A program made the translations under genes and the position numbers. Source: an uncultured bacterium (GTDB taxonomy: Bacteria; Gemmatimonadota; Gemmatimonadetes; Longimicrobiales; RSA9). From it: a stretch of 6,969 bases of DNA. Shown piece after piece: positions 1-6,505 of the stretch (the stretch's first letter is position 1; each line of letters begins with the position of its first letter). The DNA lies in the NCBI GenBank assembly GCA_937889645.1, contig CALBZE010000026.1:1-6969 (forward strand), given 5' to 3'. The notes under the pieces are model-generated. The model did no database searches. It saw only the letters and a list, made by a program, of their open reading frames with translations, and was not told the origin of the DNA.

Positions 1-560
1 CCCACGGGGAGCGTGCGCACGCTCAAGCCGCTCGTCGTGCGCCGTGGCCACGTCAGCCCCGGCCGAAAGTAGAACTCCTCGTTCTGTGGGCGGGATGCGA
101 GGCGCCTGTTGGGTCCGAAGAAGTTCTTGATCTCCGCCCCCTTCCCCCACCAGTTCACCACCAGGTGCACGTCGGCGTAGTAGGGCGAGTAGCTCCCTCC
201 CTTGGCGAAGTGCACCCAGCCTCGCCCGGTCAGCGTGTCCTCCGGAGAGTAGCCAATCCGCTCCGGCGCCACCTCCCACCAGGCCCGCACGAAGCGGAAA
301 TCATCCGATGTTTGGAGCCCGACCCTGACCGTACCGGCGTTCCCCTCCAGCGGGGGGAAGCGGCGGAAGATGTCGCGGATCGCATCCGAGACCCAGTAGG
401 CGAAGGGGGAGCCAGGCACGGCGGAGAACTGCTCCGGATCGACGGAGAAGACCTGCTCGTGGTCCGCTCCCTCGCGCAGCGCCCGGATGCGACCCACCAG
501 CGCCCCGGCTTTCTCTGCCGGTGCCGCATCATGTGCGCGGATGAAAACGGACGTGCTCAT
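1..560 (-). CDS. pglX: PglX-type BREX protein, specificity-half homologue lacking the N-terminal methyltransferase (partial, continues past left edge)
   Basis: My own translation from the ATG at 560-558 gives 186 codons open to the window edge. Visible segments are PGSPFAYWVSDAIRDIF (residues 49-65), GLQTSDDFRFVRAWWEV (81-97), HLVVNWWGKGAEIKNF (132-147) and SRPQNEEFYFRPGLTW (156-171). These match the region following the methyltransferase domain in PglX and related Eco57I-like adenine methylases, which contributes target recognition. PglX proteins are usually about 1,200 residues and methylate adenine in the BREX site to mark self DNA. Here no SAM-binding motif and no NPPY catalytic motif precede this region, because the gene starts about 48 residues before it. 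The ATG overlaps the brxC stop (ATGA), and brxC is intact through its own C-terminus, so no methylase half is hidden immediately upstream. The frame upstream of the ATG is open into brxC but encodes nothing PglX-like. The protein may be a split PglX subunit, a rearranged PglX, or a remnant. Family assignment is firm; activity is unknown. Confidence 0.85.
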   Translation of the reverse strand, partial: MSTSVFIRAHDAAPAEKAGALVGRIRALREGADHEQVFSVDPEQFSAVPGSPFAYWVSDAIRDIFRRFPPLEGNAGTVRVGLQTSDDFRFVRAWWEVAPERIGYSPEDTLTGRGWVHFAKGGSYSPYYADVHLVVNWWGKGAEIKNFFGPNRRLASRPQNEEFYFRPGLTWPRRTTSGLSVRTLPV

Positions 561-3500
561 TCCAGCACCACCGTCTCGCCCCTCGCGATCGCCTCCAAGC
601 AGGCGTTGCGAAGGTTGCTCAGGACCTCGTCGACCTCGTCCTCGGTACGGAGGCCTCGGGGGGCGAAGCGGCCGACCCGGATGCGTGTGACCACAGGCTT
701 CGCGTCCTCCTGGTCCCCACCCTCAAGCGCTTCGGCGATCTCGATCATCCGGGCAAGGGCGTTGGCGTAGAGGCCGTCGATGGCGAAGAGGTTGCTCGAG
801 AGTTCGGAGAGCGGTGCGGTATCGCCCCGGGCGGCATCGGCGATCCGGTGGAAGGGACGAAGGAGCGAATTCTGCTCGAGCTCCGGGATTGCCTGCCAGA
901 TCTCCTGGTTGCGCAGTTCGTCGAGGGCGTGCTGAACGGCCTCCTCGACTTTGGCGGTCAAGGCCTTCCGCTCCTCGCCGTACGCCTCGGCGATCGTGCG
1001 CGTGCGCTGACCGATGAGGGCGAGGTGCTCGAAGAAGTCGTCCGACTCGAGGAGTTCCCGGAGCGAAGAGGCTTCCTCGGCCAACTCGGAACGGACGCCG
1101 AGACTCTGGAGCTCGGGCCATAGCCGATCGACGGCCCTGCGAGCGTTCTGGAGAGTGGCAAGGTTCGCCTCGGTGACCGCGACCTCGAGCTTCTTGAGCC
1201 GCTCGAGTGCCCGGGTGATCTGCTCCCGCTGGTTGTGGAAGGCGAGGATCGCGTCCTCCGCCGCCCTTTCTTCGACGATCCCGCGCAGCGTCTCATGCAG
1301 CTCCTGGAGCTCCCCGACGCCGGGGATAGACCGGGCGCGGAGCACACTGAGGACCGAGTACGCGCGATCGGCGTCGCGCGGGAGGAGGCGCCGCAATGCG
1401 GCGGCCAGAGCCTCCTCCTCGAGGGGGACCTGGTCCCCGTAGAGCCGCTCGAGGGCTTCGGCGACGGCCGCGCGGTGCCTCAGCGTCACTGCGCTCTCAC
1501 GCTGAGCGAAGGTCGCGGCACGGAAAGACTGTGGCTTCCGGAAGATGTCCTGGACAGCCGGGTCCCCGTAGCTCGTGTAGCGCCGGCCGTGGTAGACCTC
1601 AATCACACCGGCACGGAGGAGGGTCGCGGTCAGGAGCATCACGACCTCCAGATCCCACCCGTAGCCGAACCCGGTGAAGTGAGATTCGAGCTGCTTCCCC
1701 GACGGCTTCTCCCCGAAGTCCTGCCGGCTGCGGATGAAGGAAAGGACCTCCTCGAGCGCCGGGGCCTGCGTATCGATCGCGTAGGTGCCCGCCTCACGAC
1801 GGACCAGCCCGAGGCCGTCGGTGCCGTCGTAGAAGACTTGCGGCAACCCGGCGAGGGTGTCGGATTCGAGGATCTTGACGGCCTCCGCGGCGCTACGGAC
1901 CTGGACCGCAGCGAGGTCGAATTTGGGGAAGAGCTTCGGGATCGCATCCCGGAGCGCACCACGCACCGTCTCGTCGAGATTCGTCCCGAAATTCCGTAGC
2001 GGAGTTTCGACCCCGCGGAAGAACTGGTAGCCCCCAGCGAATACGGACCGGAGCTTGGCAACGACGGAGGCCCGGAGAGCACGCTGCCGAGTCTTCTCGT
2101 CGCTCAGGAGCCGGCTCTGATCGGGCGTGTGCTCTCGTTCGTACCTGGAAATCATCCACCCGGACCGGTGCAGGTCGTCGAGGAGACGGGTCAACTCCTC
2201 CGGGATGGGGACGACCCAGTAGACAGAATTCTGCCCCCCCTCGGTGTTGCTCTCCTGGCGAGCGCGGCCCCGGACGGCCTCAAGAGCGTCGTCCTCCGCT
2301 ACAAAGTTGACGAATAGGTCAATGTCGCCCTGCCGACCGAGACGCCGACCATTGACGACCGGCGTGATGTTGAAAGTGCGGAGGTTCTTGTGTCGGTAGC
2401 CGGAGACGTCGTCGAAGAGCTCTCTCGCAGCATCTTCGAGGAGCGCGTTACGGTCTCTCGGATAGACGGTGACCCCACGGCGCTCCTCCTCCCAGCTCCG
2501 CCCGACCTGGGAGAGGAGTTCCCACCCCTGTTCGGTCTCTCGCACCTTGCTGTAGGCCGCGAGGTTGTGGAGCGCCTGGACGACGGCGTCCCGCTGCGGC
2601 CCCTCGTCCACGCGCCGGTGCAGGAGGGCCGCAATGTTGGCCACGTTGCGGACCACGGACGGGACGAATTGGAGGAGCGCGAGCGCCTTCGCGACGCGAG
2701 TCTCCATCGCATCCGCGCCAAAGGCTTCCTTGATCTCCTGGATGTCGCGCTGCCGCTCGGAGGCGACGAGATTCTCGAGGAGGTCGTAGAGGATGTCGAG
2801 GGAAACCAGGCGACCGATCGGCTCATTGCCCAACCCCACCCGCTCGTCGATCAGCGCCTGCTGAGCGAGCTTGATGATGGTGCGGTTCGCACCACCCACG
2901 TGTCGGCTCGCGCCAGCCTGGGTGCGGAGGCCGGAGACGATCTGGATGATCAGATCGATCTGATAGGGGAGAAACGGATACAGCTCGGCAAAGGTCTCTG
3001 CGTTGAGCGGAACCGTGTCGAGCCTCCCGCTGACCTGCGTGGCCTCCGTGAGCTTCCCCCGGTGCTCCTCGAAGAGCTTCTTCAGCTCGGCGGCAGCGGC
3101 GGGCTTCTTCTTCAGGACGCGTACGGAGGTCACCTCGCGGATATCCGAAGGCGCGAGGTCGACCTCGATCTTGAAGCGATCCCGCAGCCGCGCGAGCTCG
3201 ACGAGTTGCCCGTCGAGGTTGTCGACGACCTCGGAGAGACGCTCCTGGGAGGTCGCGACCAGCCAAACCTGCCCTTTCCACTTCGAGGCATGGTTGTACC
3301 CTTCGACGCCGAGCGCCTGGATGAGGCCCTGGAGATCGAGCATCTTGCGGGTGCTGCGTGCGACGTACTGCCCGACCTCGTCGATCACGAACACGAGTGC
3401 ACGCCCCCCGCCGCGCCGGGCGATCAGGATTCGTGCTCGCTCAGCGACGAATTTCGCAGAGACGTTCACTTTGGCAGGAGTCTTGGCCCACGAATCGGCG

Positions 3501-4162
3501 TTCGGGTACGTTGCCGGATCCATTTCGTGCAGGACGCGGCTCGCACGGTTCCGTGCCGTCGCCGCCAGGTACTTCACATCGTCCCACGACTCCCCCGGGA
3601 AGATGCGACTGAACGTCTCCTTGAACTCCTGAAGGCGCCCCGCTCCCTCCAACTCGATCTCGAGCTCCGCGATCTCCCGGTCGGTCGAGTAACCGAGTTC
3701 ACGAAGGAGGACCCGGTAGACGATGTCGGAGAGCATCTCGTCCGCGTCCGTGACCGCCTGGTCGGTGGAGACGTCGAAGATCACGGACTTGGTCGGGATC
3801 TGCTCATGGATCTGGCGGAGAAGCGACGCGATCTGCGGGTCGGCCGTCTGTTGCGCGAAGAGCTCCGACGCTGTCGTGCCGTTCAGCTCCCGGTTCTCGA
3901 GGATGTAGCCGAGGATCTTGGCAAAGGAGGACTTACCGGCACCGAAGAAGCCGGAGATCCAGATCCCAATCCCCTCGTGCGGCTTGTTGGGCGTCTCGCG
4001 GAAGTGCTCGAGGACACGGATGAAGTTCTGACGGATCGATTCTGTCGGGACGTATTCTTCGATCTCCTGACGGACGACCGGTGAACTGGTCTGATCGACC
4101 TTGATGACCTCTTCGATCCGGCGATTCGGATCCCGTTCGAACAGTTCGAGGATCTTCGTCAT
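557..4162 (-). CDS. brxC: BREX system P-loop ATPase BrxC
   Basis: This is a large AAA+-like ATPase and a core component of BREX, working in the cytoplasm with the PglX/PglZ machinery in phage exclusion. From the chosen ATG at 4162 the product is 1,201 residues, normal for BrxC. It opens with MTKILELFERDPNRRIEEVI, the usual BrxC N-terminus. A Walker A motif GFFGAGKSS lies at 71-79, a Walker B strand ALVFVIDEVGQY at about 255-266 with acidic D261/E262, and a sensor-like WLVATSQE at 300-307. A conserved YPFLPYQ segment starts near 395. A charged, probably coiled-coil stretch lies around 955-1015. The C-terminus is intact. The frame stays open to 4216, but an ATG there would overlap brxB by 41 nt and add a non-conserved 18-residue leader, so the start 13 nt after the brxB stop is preferred. 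A weak GGAT precedes it. The stop overlaps the next gene as ATGA. No frameshift or missing ATPase residue is visible. Confidence 0.97.
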   Translation of the reverse strand: MTKILELFERDPNRRIEEVIKVDQTSSPVVRQEIEEYVPTESIRQNFIRVLEHFRETPNKPHEGIGIWISGFFGAGKSSFAKILGYILENRELNGTTASELFAQQTADPQIASLLRQIHEQIPTKSVIFDVSTDQAVTDADEMLSDIVYRVLLRELGYSTDREIAELEIELEGAGRLQEFKETFSRIFPGESWDDVKYLAATARNRASRVLHEMDPATYPNADSWAKTPAKVNVSAKFVAERARILIARRGGGRALVFVIDEVGQYVARSTRKMLDLQGLIQALGVEGYNHASKWKGQVWLVATSQERLSEVVDNLDGQLVELARLRDRFKIEVDLAPSDIREVTSVRVLKKKPAAAAELKKLFEEHRGKLTEATQVSGRLDTVPLNAETFAELYPFLPYQIDLIIQIVSGLRTQAGASRHVGGANRTIIKLAQQALIDERVGLGNEPIGRLVSLDILYDLLENLVASERQRDIQEIKEAFGADAMETRVAKALALLQFVPSVVRNVANIAALLHRRVDEGPQRDAVVQALHNLAAYSKVRETEQGWELLSQVGRSWEEERRGVTVYPRDRNALLEDAARELFDDVSGYRHKNLRTFNITPVVNGRRLGRQGDIDLFVNFVAEDDALEAVRGRARQESNTEGGQNSVYWVVPIPEELTRLLDDLHRSGWMISRYEREHTPDQSRLLSDEKTRQRALRASVVAKLRSVFAGGYQFFRGVETPLRNFGTNLDETVRGALRDAIPKLFPKFDLAAVQVRSAAEAVKILESDTLAGLPQVFYDGTDGLGLVRREAGTYAIDTQAPALEEVLSFIRSRQDFGEKPSGKQLESHFTGFGYGWDLEVVMLLTATLLRAGVIEVYHGRRYTSYGDPAVQDIFRKPQSFRAATFAQRESAVTLRHRAAVAEALERLYGDQVPLEEEALAAALRRLLPRDADRAYSVLSVLRARSIPGVGELQELHETLRGIVEERAAEDAILAFHNQREQITRALERLKKLEVAVTEANLATLQNARRAVDRLWPELQSLGVRSELAEEASSLRELLESDDFFEHLALIGQRTRTIAEAYGEERKALTAKVEEAVQHALDELRNQEIWQAIPELEQNSLLRPFHRIADAARGDTAPLSELSSNLFAIDGLYANALARMIEIAEALEGGDQEDAKPVVTRIRVGRFAPRGLRTEDEVDEVLSNLRNACLEAIARGETVVLE

Positions 4163-4175
4163 CGATCCAACCCAC

Positions 4176-4781
4176 TCAGCCGAAAATCTTGACGCGGTAG
4201 TTCGGGCTCGGCTCACACACGCCCATGAACCGCGGCTCCGTCGGTCCGCTCAGATAACCCGGGTAGAAGAGGAGTGTGGTGACACGGAGGTCGCGATGCC
4301 CGATGAGCCGCTCGAGGAGCGCCGAGGTCCTGTAGACCGGGAAAAGCTCACCCGCCCGGATGAGGAGCGCGACCCCTCGTTCCGGGTCGAGACGTTTGAG
4401 CTTTTCCAGCAATCGGGCCTCGAATGGTCCCGGCTCGGGCACCGGCTTCGGGATCCCGATCAGGTGGATCTGCGCCTCCTGTAGCACAGGGCCGAGGTCC
4501 GGGCTCGATTTCTCGATCTCGAAGAATCCGTCCGGTCCATCCGGGTGCGCGGCGAGGCATTCCCAGAAGAGGGCGCCGAGGTCGATGACCTCCGCCTCGC
4601 GCCCGGCGTTCCTCCGGAGCCGTGTCGCGAGCCGCTCGACGTGCCCCCGAATCGCCAGCTCCTGGCGCGGGTCGTAAACGAAGATCGCGAATGGAATATC
4701 CGTCGACGCCCCGATCGGGCGACCGGAGAGCAGCTTGTCCTCGAGGTCAGCGAAGCGTGCCTCGAGCGAGGTGTTCGACAT
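4176..4781 (-). CDS. brxB: BREX protein BrxB (DUF1788 family)
   Basis: This 201-residue protein is of the BrxB/DUF1788 family, a small conserved BREX component whose biochemical role is not settled. The family signatures are visible: an N-terminal helix MSNTSLEARFADLEDKL, then IPFAIFVYDPRQE at 29-41, and a C-terminal TLLFYPG (about 169-175) followed by NYRVKIF (194-200), the usual ending of the family. The frame is open upstream to an ATG at 4865, but that would add 28 non-conserved residues buried in brxA. The ATG at 4781 matches the family N-terminus and is preceded directly by GGAGGAG. The start lies inside the 3' end of brxA (35-nt overlap), implying translational coupling, and brxC follows 13 nt after the stop. 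There is no signal peptide or membrane segment, so a cytoplasmic protein is expected. Confidence 0.93.
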   Translation of the reverse strand: MSNTSLEARFADLEDKLLSGRPIGASTDIPFAIFVYDPRQELAIRGHVERLATRLRRNAGREAEVIDLGALFWECLAAHPDGPDGFFEIEKSSPDLGPVLQEAQIHLIGIPKPVPEPGPFEARLLEKLKRLDPERGVALLIRAGELFPVYRTSALLERLIGHRDLRVTTLLFYPGYLSGPTEPRFMGVCEPSPNYRVKIFG

Positions 4782-5556
4782 ACTCCTCCAAGGATCCGTA
4801 ATGCCAATCGAAGCGGCGGATGCTCCCTGCCGTCGAATAGGTGAAGTGACCGTGTCCCGCCGCATCGACGATTGCCTCCTCGACTTCCATTGGCGTCAGG
4901 AGGAAGAGGCGCCAATCCCGGTGTTGGACGATCCGCTGAGCGCTGTCGTTCTCCTCCCGGAGCGCGTATGCAATGTATCCGACAAGTTCGTGAGGCATGT
5001 GGACCGGGGCGATCCGCTTCCGTACCCTCCCCTCGAGGAGGCCGAAATCTCGCAGCGCCGTGAGTGCAGACTGTGCGAGTTTCTCAAGAACCGCCTTCGA
5101 GTAGGCGGGGGCGCTTGCAGAGCCCTCACGGCCTGCCGCGACCGAACGTATGTAGTCGGCCGCGTCGCTCGTAGTTATCTCAGGTTGACCGCGTTGGCGG
5201 CACTCGAACAAGAGTTCGGCGGCGATCAGGTATAGGAGATGCTCGGCGAGCGCGGCGTGATAATACAGCACACCACGTATCAGGTCGCCCGGGAGACCAT
5301 TCTGCACCATCTGCGCGATGTACCGCGCTGGCACGTCGGCCCCGCCCGGGAAATATCGCCGCGCGAGCACGTTCTTCACGACATCGTTCGCCCGCTTCCT
5401 CGAGCCTTTGCCGAGGAGGTTCTCCTCGACGACGCGAGCCTGGTACGCGGCCGGATCCTCGTCGGGGCGCCAGAGCTTGAGAAGCTGGACGACTTCGGCG
5501 ACGTTCGCGGCCCCTTTCGTCAGATTCGCGTTGATTTCCGTCGAGCGGTACAACAC
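4747..5556 (-). CDS. brxA: BREX protein BrxA (DUF1819 family)
   Basis: This 269-residue protein is of the BrxA/DUF1819 family, described as a small DNA-binding, largely helical BREX component. Recognisable are the N-terminal NANLTKGAANVAE (about 9-21), the ENLLGKGSRKRANDVV segment, and the C-terminal block starting DWRLFLL near 214 and running through the FDWHYGSLEEYVEHL segment, which is typical of the family end. It is longer than the roughly 200 residues of the best-known type 1 BrxA. The extra length appears to be spread through the middle, not added as a separate domain. Start choice: the longest frame opens with GTG at 5571, which overlaps brxE and has no ribosome site. GTG at 5556 has GGAG seven bases upstream and begins one base after the brxE stop (TGAGGTG), so I prefer it. 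TTG at 5553 is a further alternative. The 3' end overlaps brxB by 35 nt. Confidence 0.9.
   Translation of the reverse strand: MLYRSTEINANLTKGAANVAEVVQLLKLWRPDEDPAAYQARVVEENLLGKGSRKRANDVVKNVLARRYFPGGADVPARYIAQMVQNGLPGDLIRGVLYYHAALAEHLLYLIAAELLFECRQRGQPEITTSDAADYIRSVAAGREGSASAPAYSKAVLEKLAQSALTALRDFGLLEGRVRKRIAPVHMPHELVGYIAYALREENDSAQRIVQHRDWRLFLLTPMEVEEAIVDAAGHGHFTYSTAGSIRRFDWHYGSLEEYVEHLARGTLR
4783..4789 (-). promoter_or_regulatory. Ribosome binding site of brxB
   Basis: GGAGGAG lies directly before the brxB ATG at 4781, within brxA coding sequence. The spacer is short but the match to the 16S rRNA tail is strong, supporting this start over the in-frame ATG at 4865. Confidence 0.65.
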
Positions 5557-5557
5557 C

Positions 5558-6106
5558 TCAACGCTCCACACGGAAATAAGGAATGATCAACTGCCCCGGC
5601 CGCGACGCGGCGTATGCCGCAGCGAGTGCGGTCACGACCCTTTCCCGACCTGGCTGCTCTCGGATGGCCGAAGTACCGATAGTGCCGAGCACAACGAACC
5701 CGTCCGTTGCGTTCAGGCTCTCATCCGGATCTATGCCGACGGCACGCAAAGCCGCCGTCACCGATTCGACCTGGTCCGGCTTCGGGTCTGGCATCTCGGG
5801 CGGGAGCCACCCGGTCGCCTTGCGTTGGATGAGCCACCGCTCAAACCCGCCTTCCACCTGCTCACCCAGGTTGAACAGATGAACGAGCGGTTCTTTCGGG
5901 ACCGCGCCGTCATGGCGTCCACGTGCCGCGAAGATGCTCATGTGCGCGGCAGCGAGCGCTGGCGCACGCCTGAAAACCCGGGGCGTCACGTAGCGGCCCG
6001 CGGGGCCCAGCGCGTCTGAATTCCACCAACGCAGCCAATCGTTCTCGCCGATCCGCGCAATGGCGATGCGGAGCCTGAAGAGGGTCTCGAAGAATGGCAA
6101 TGTCAT
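5558..6106 (-). CDS. brxE: BREX-6-type protein BrxE
   Basis: This 182-residue protein is the first gene of the operon. The N-terminal segment RLRIAIARIGENDWLRWW (11-28) with SDALGPAGRYV directly after it, and a later LVHLFNLGEQVE (about 74-85), resemble the small BrxE protein that defines type 6 BREX. The position immediately ahead of brxA, brxB and brxC fits this independently. The function of BrxE is unknown, and nothing here reveals a catalytic site, membrane helix or signal peptide. A C-terminal hydrophobic stretch ends in QLIIPYFRVER. The ATG at 6106 is the first possible start, since an in-frame TAA lies 12 bases upstream. No clear Shine-Dalgarno sequence precedes it, so either the leader is very short or initiation is weak. 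The stop lies one base before the preferred brxA start. The family call rests on remembered pattern plus context and is less certain than for brxB or brxC. Confidence 0.78.
   Translation of the reverse strand: MTLPFFETLFRLRIAIARIGENDWLRWWNSDALGPAGRYVTPRVFRRAPALAAAHMSIFAARGRHDGAVPKEPLVHLFNLGEQVEGGFERWLIQRKATGWLPPEMPDPKPDQVESVTAALRAVGIDPDESLNATDGFVVLGTIGTSAIREQPGRERVVTALAAAYAASRPGQLIIPYFRVER
5564..5567 (-). promoter_or_regulatory. Ribosome binding site deciding the brxA start
   Basis: GGAG on the minus strand sits seven bases before the GTG at 5556, inside the 3' end of brxE. The upstream alternative GTG at 5571 has only a TTCCTTATTTCC-type sequence before it. This favours the shorter BrxA beginning one base after the brxE stop. 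Confidence 0.6.
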
Positions 6107-6205
6107 CGCAAGTCTTTATCCCTATTGAACGCCAAGACACGCCCCCCGAGGCACCCCGTTGCGACCCTGCTCCGGCATGTATGCGTCGTGTCCTTGAGGG
6201 TGTGT

Positions 6206-6219
6206 GCGGCGAACGCCGC
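6206..6219. repeat. Short inverted repeat upstream of brxE
   Basis: GCGGCG and CGCCGC form 6-bp arms separated by AA on the plus strand, centred about 106 bp upstream of the brxE start. In RNA it could form a hairpin with a four-base loop. It could be an operator half-site pair or part of the leader, but such repeats are common in GC-rich DNA and no regulator is visible in the window. Confidence 0.3.
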
Positions 6220-6238
6220 CTCCCCGGAGAGATACAGT

Positions 6239-6250
6239 CGGGAGATCCCG
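6239..6250. repeat. Short inverted repeat upstream of brxE
   Basis: The plus strand reads CGGGAGATCCCG, with 5-bp arms around GA, about 138 bp upstream of the brxE start. The compact symmetry is like a small dimeric-regulator site, but this is only suggestive and no second copy was found. Confidence 0.25.
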
Positions 6251-6366
6251 GCGCCATGCCGCCCGTTGCCATAGTGTCGTTGCGTTCCGATACGCCGTGG
6301 GCTTGGGTATCAGCTAGGCACGACGCCCAGAGCCGCTGTGCCGGCGGCCGGATATACGCCCATCAT

Positions 6367-6376
6367 GGGGCGCCCC
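6367..6376. repeat. Perfect 10-bp palindrome in the intergenic interval
   Basis: GGGGCGCCCC is a perfect palindrome. The GGGCG at 6368-6372 can alternatively pair with CGCCC at 6357-6361. No function is evident, and a chance occurrence in GC-rich sequence is plausible. Confidence 0.2.
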
Positions 6377-6479
6377 CTTTCCGACGTCACATGTCGTGGC
6401 AGGACTGGCCCGCGGGGTGACGGCCGAAGACGCCGGGCACAAGATAGGCCTCTGTGCTGACAGCGGGAAGAGGATGGCT

Positions 6480-6505
6480 GCGCGAGCCCGCCCCGTCGCC
6501 CGCGC
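6480..6505 (-). terminator. Possible hairpin terminator of the dehydrogenase gene
   Basis: Immediately after the TAA stop, the minus-strand transcript can form an 8-bp stem (GCGCGGGC pairing with GCUCGCGC, one G-U pair) around a 10-nt G-rich loop. No U-tract follows, so it is not a canonical intrinsic terminator. In such GC-rich sequence a stem of this size can arise by chance. It may still attenuate read-through into the BREX operon. Confidence 0.3.

Larger units (their letters stand above)
6107..6505. other. Gene-free interval upstream of the BREX operon
   Basis: No frame in these 399 bp gives a protein that looks real. The plus-strand frame starting at 6094 and the minus-strand frame 5910-6272 have low-complexity, unconserved translations, and the latter mostly overlaps brxE. 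The operon promoter should lie here, but I see no good -35/-10 pair at sigma70 spacing. The interval contains a hairpin right after the dehydrogenase stop (6480-6505) and inverted repeats at 6206-6219, 6239-6250 and 6367-6376. No tRNA, direct repeat pair or transposon end is apparent. It is lower in G+C than the dehydrogenase gene, with the drop beginning about 6480. Confidence 0.6.

Noticed and set aside
230..532. 100-codon minus-strand open frame inside the pglX-type gene
   Set aside because: It is in a different frame from the PglX-matching translation, which is supported by several conserved segments across the same bases.
165..770. 201-codon plus-strand open frame spanning the pglX/brxC junction
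   Set aside because: It is opposite two recognisable minus-strand coding sequences, and its translation is arginine-rich and low in complexity.
1235..1999. 254-codon plus-strand open frame opposite brxC
   Set aside because: It is a shadow of brxC codon structure. It has no ribosome site or conserved motif, and brxC on the other strand is clearly the coding frame.
2390..4084. 564-codon open frame on the plus strand, antisense to brxC
   Set aside because: It lies wholly opposite the intact, motif-bearing brxC. Its translation is a charged, repetitive reading with no recognisable domain, as expected from complementing a GC-rich gene.
6107..6160. Possible promoter directly ahead of brxE (TTGGCG, then GATAAA)
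   Set aside because: The two elements are only about 9 bases apart, far from the 16-18 required for sigma70, and neither matches consensus well.
6094..6420. 108-codon plus-strand frame in the intergenic interval
   Set aside because: It has no Shine-Dalgarno and no recognisable domain. It starts inside brxE on the other strand, and its residue composition is not convincing.
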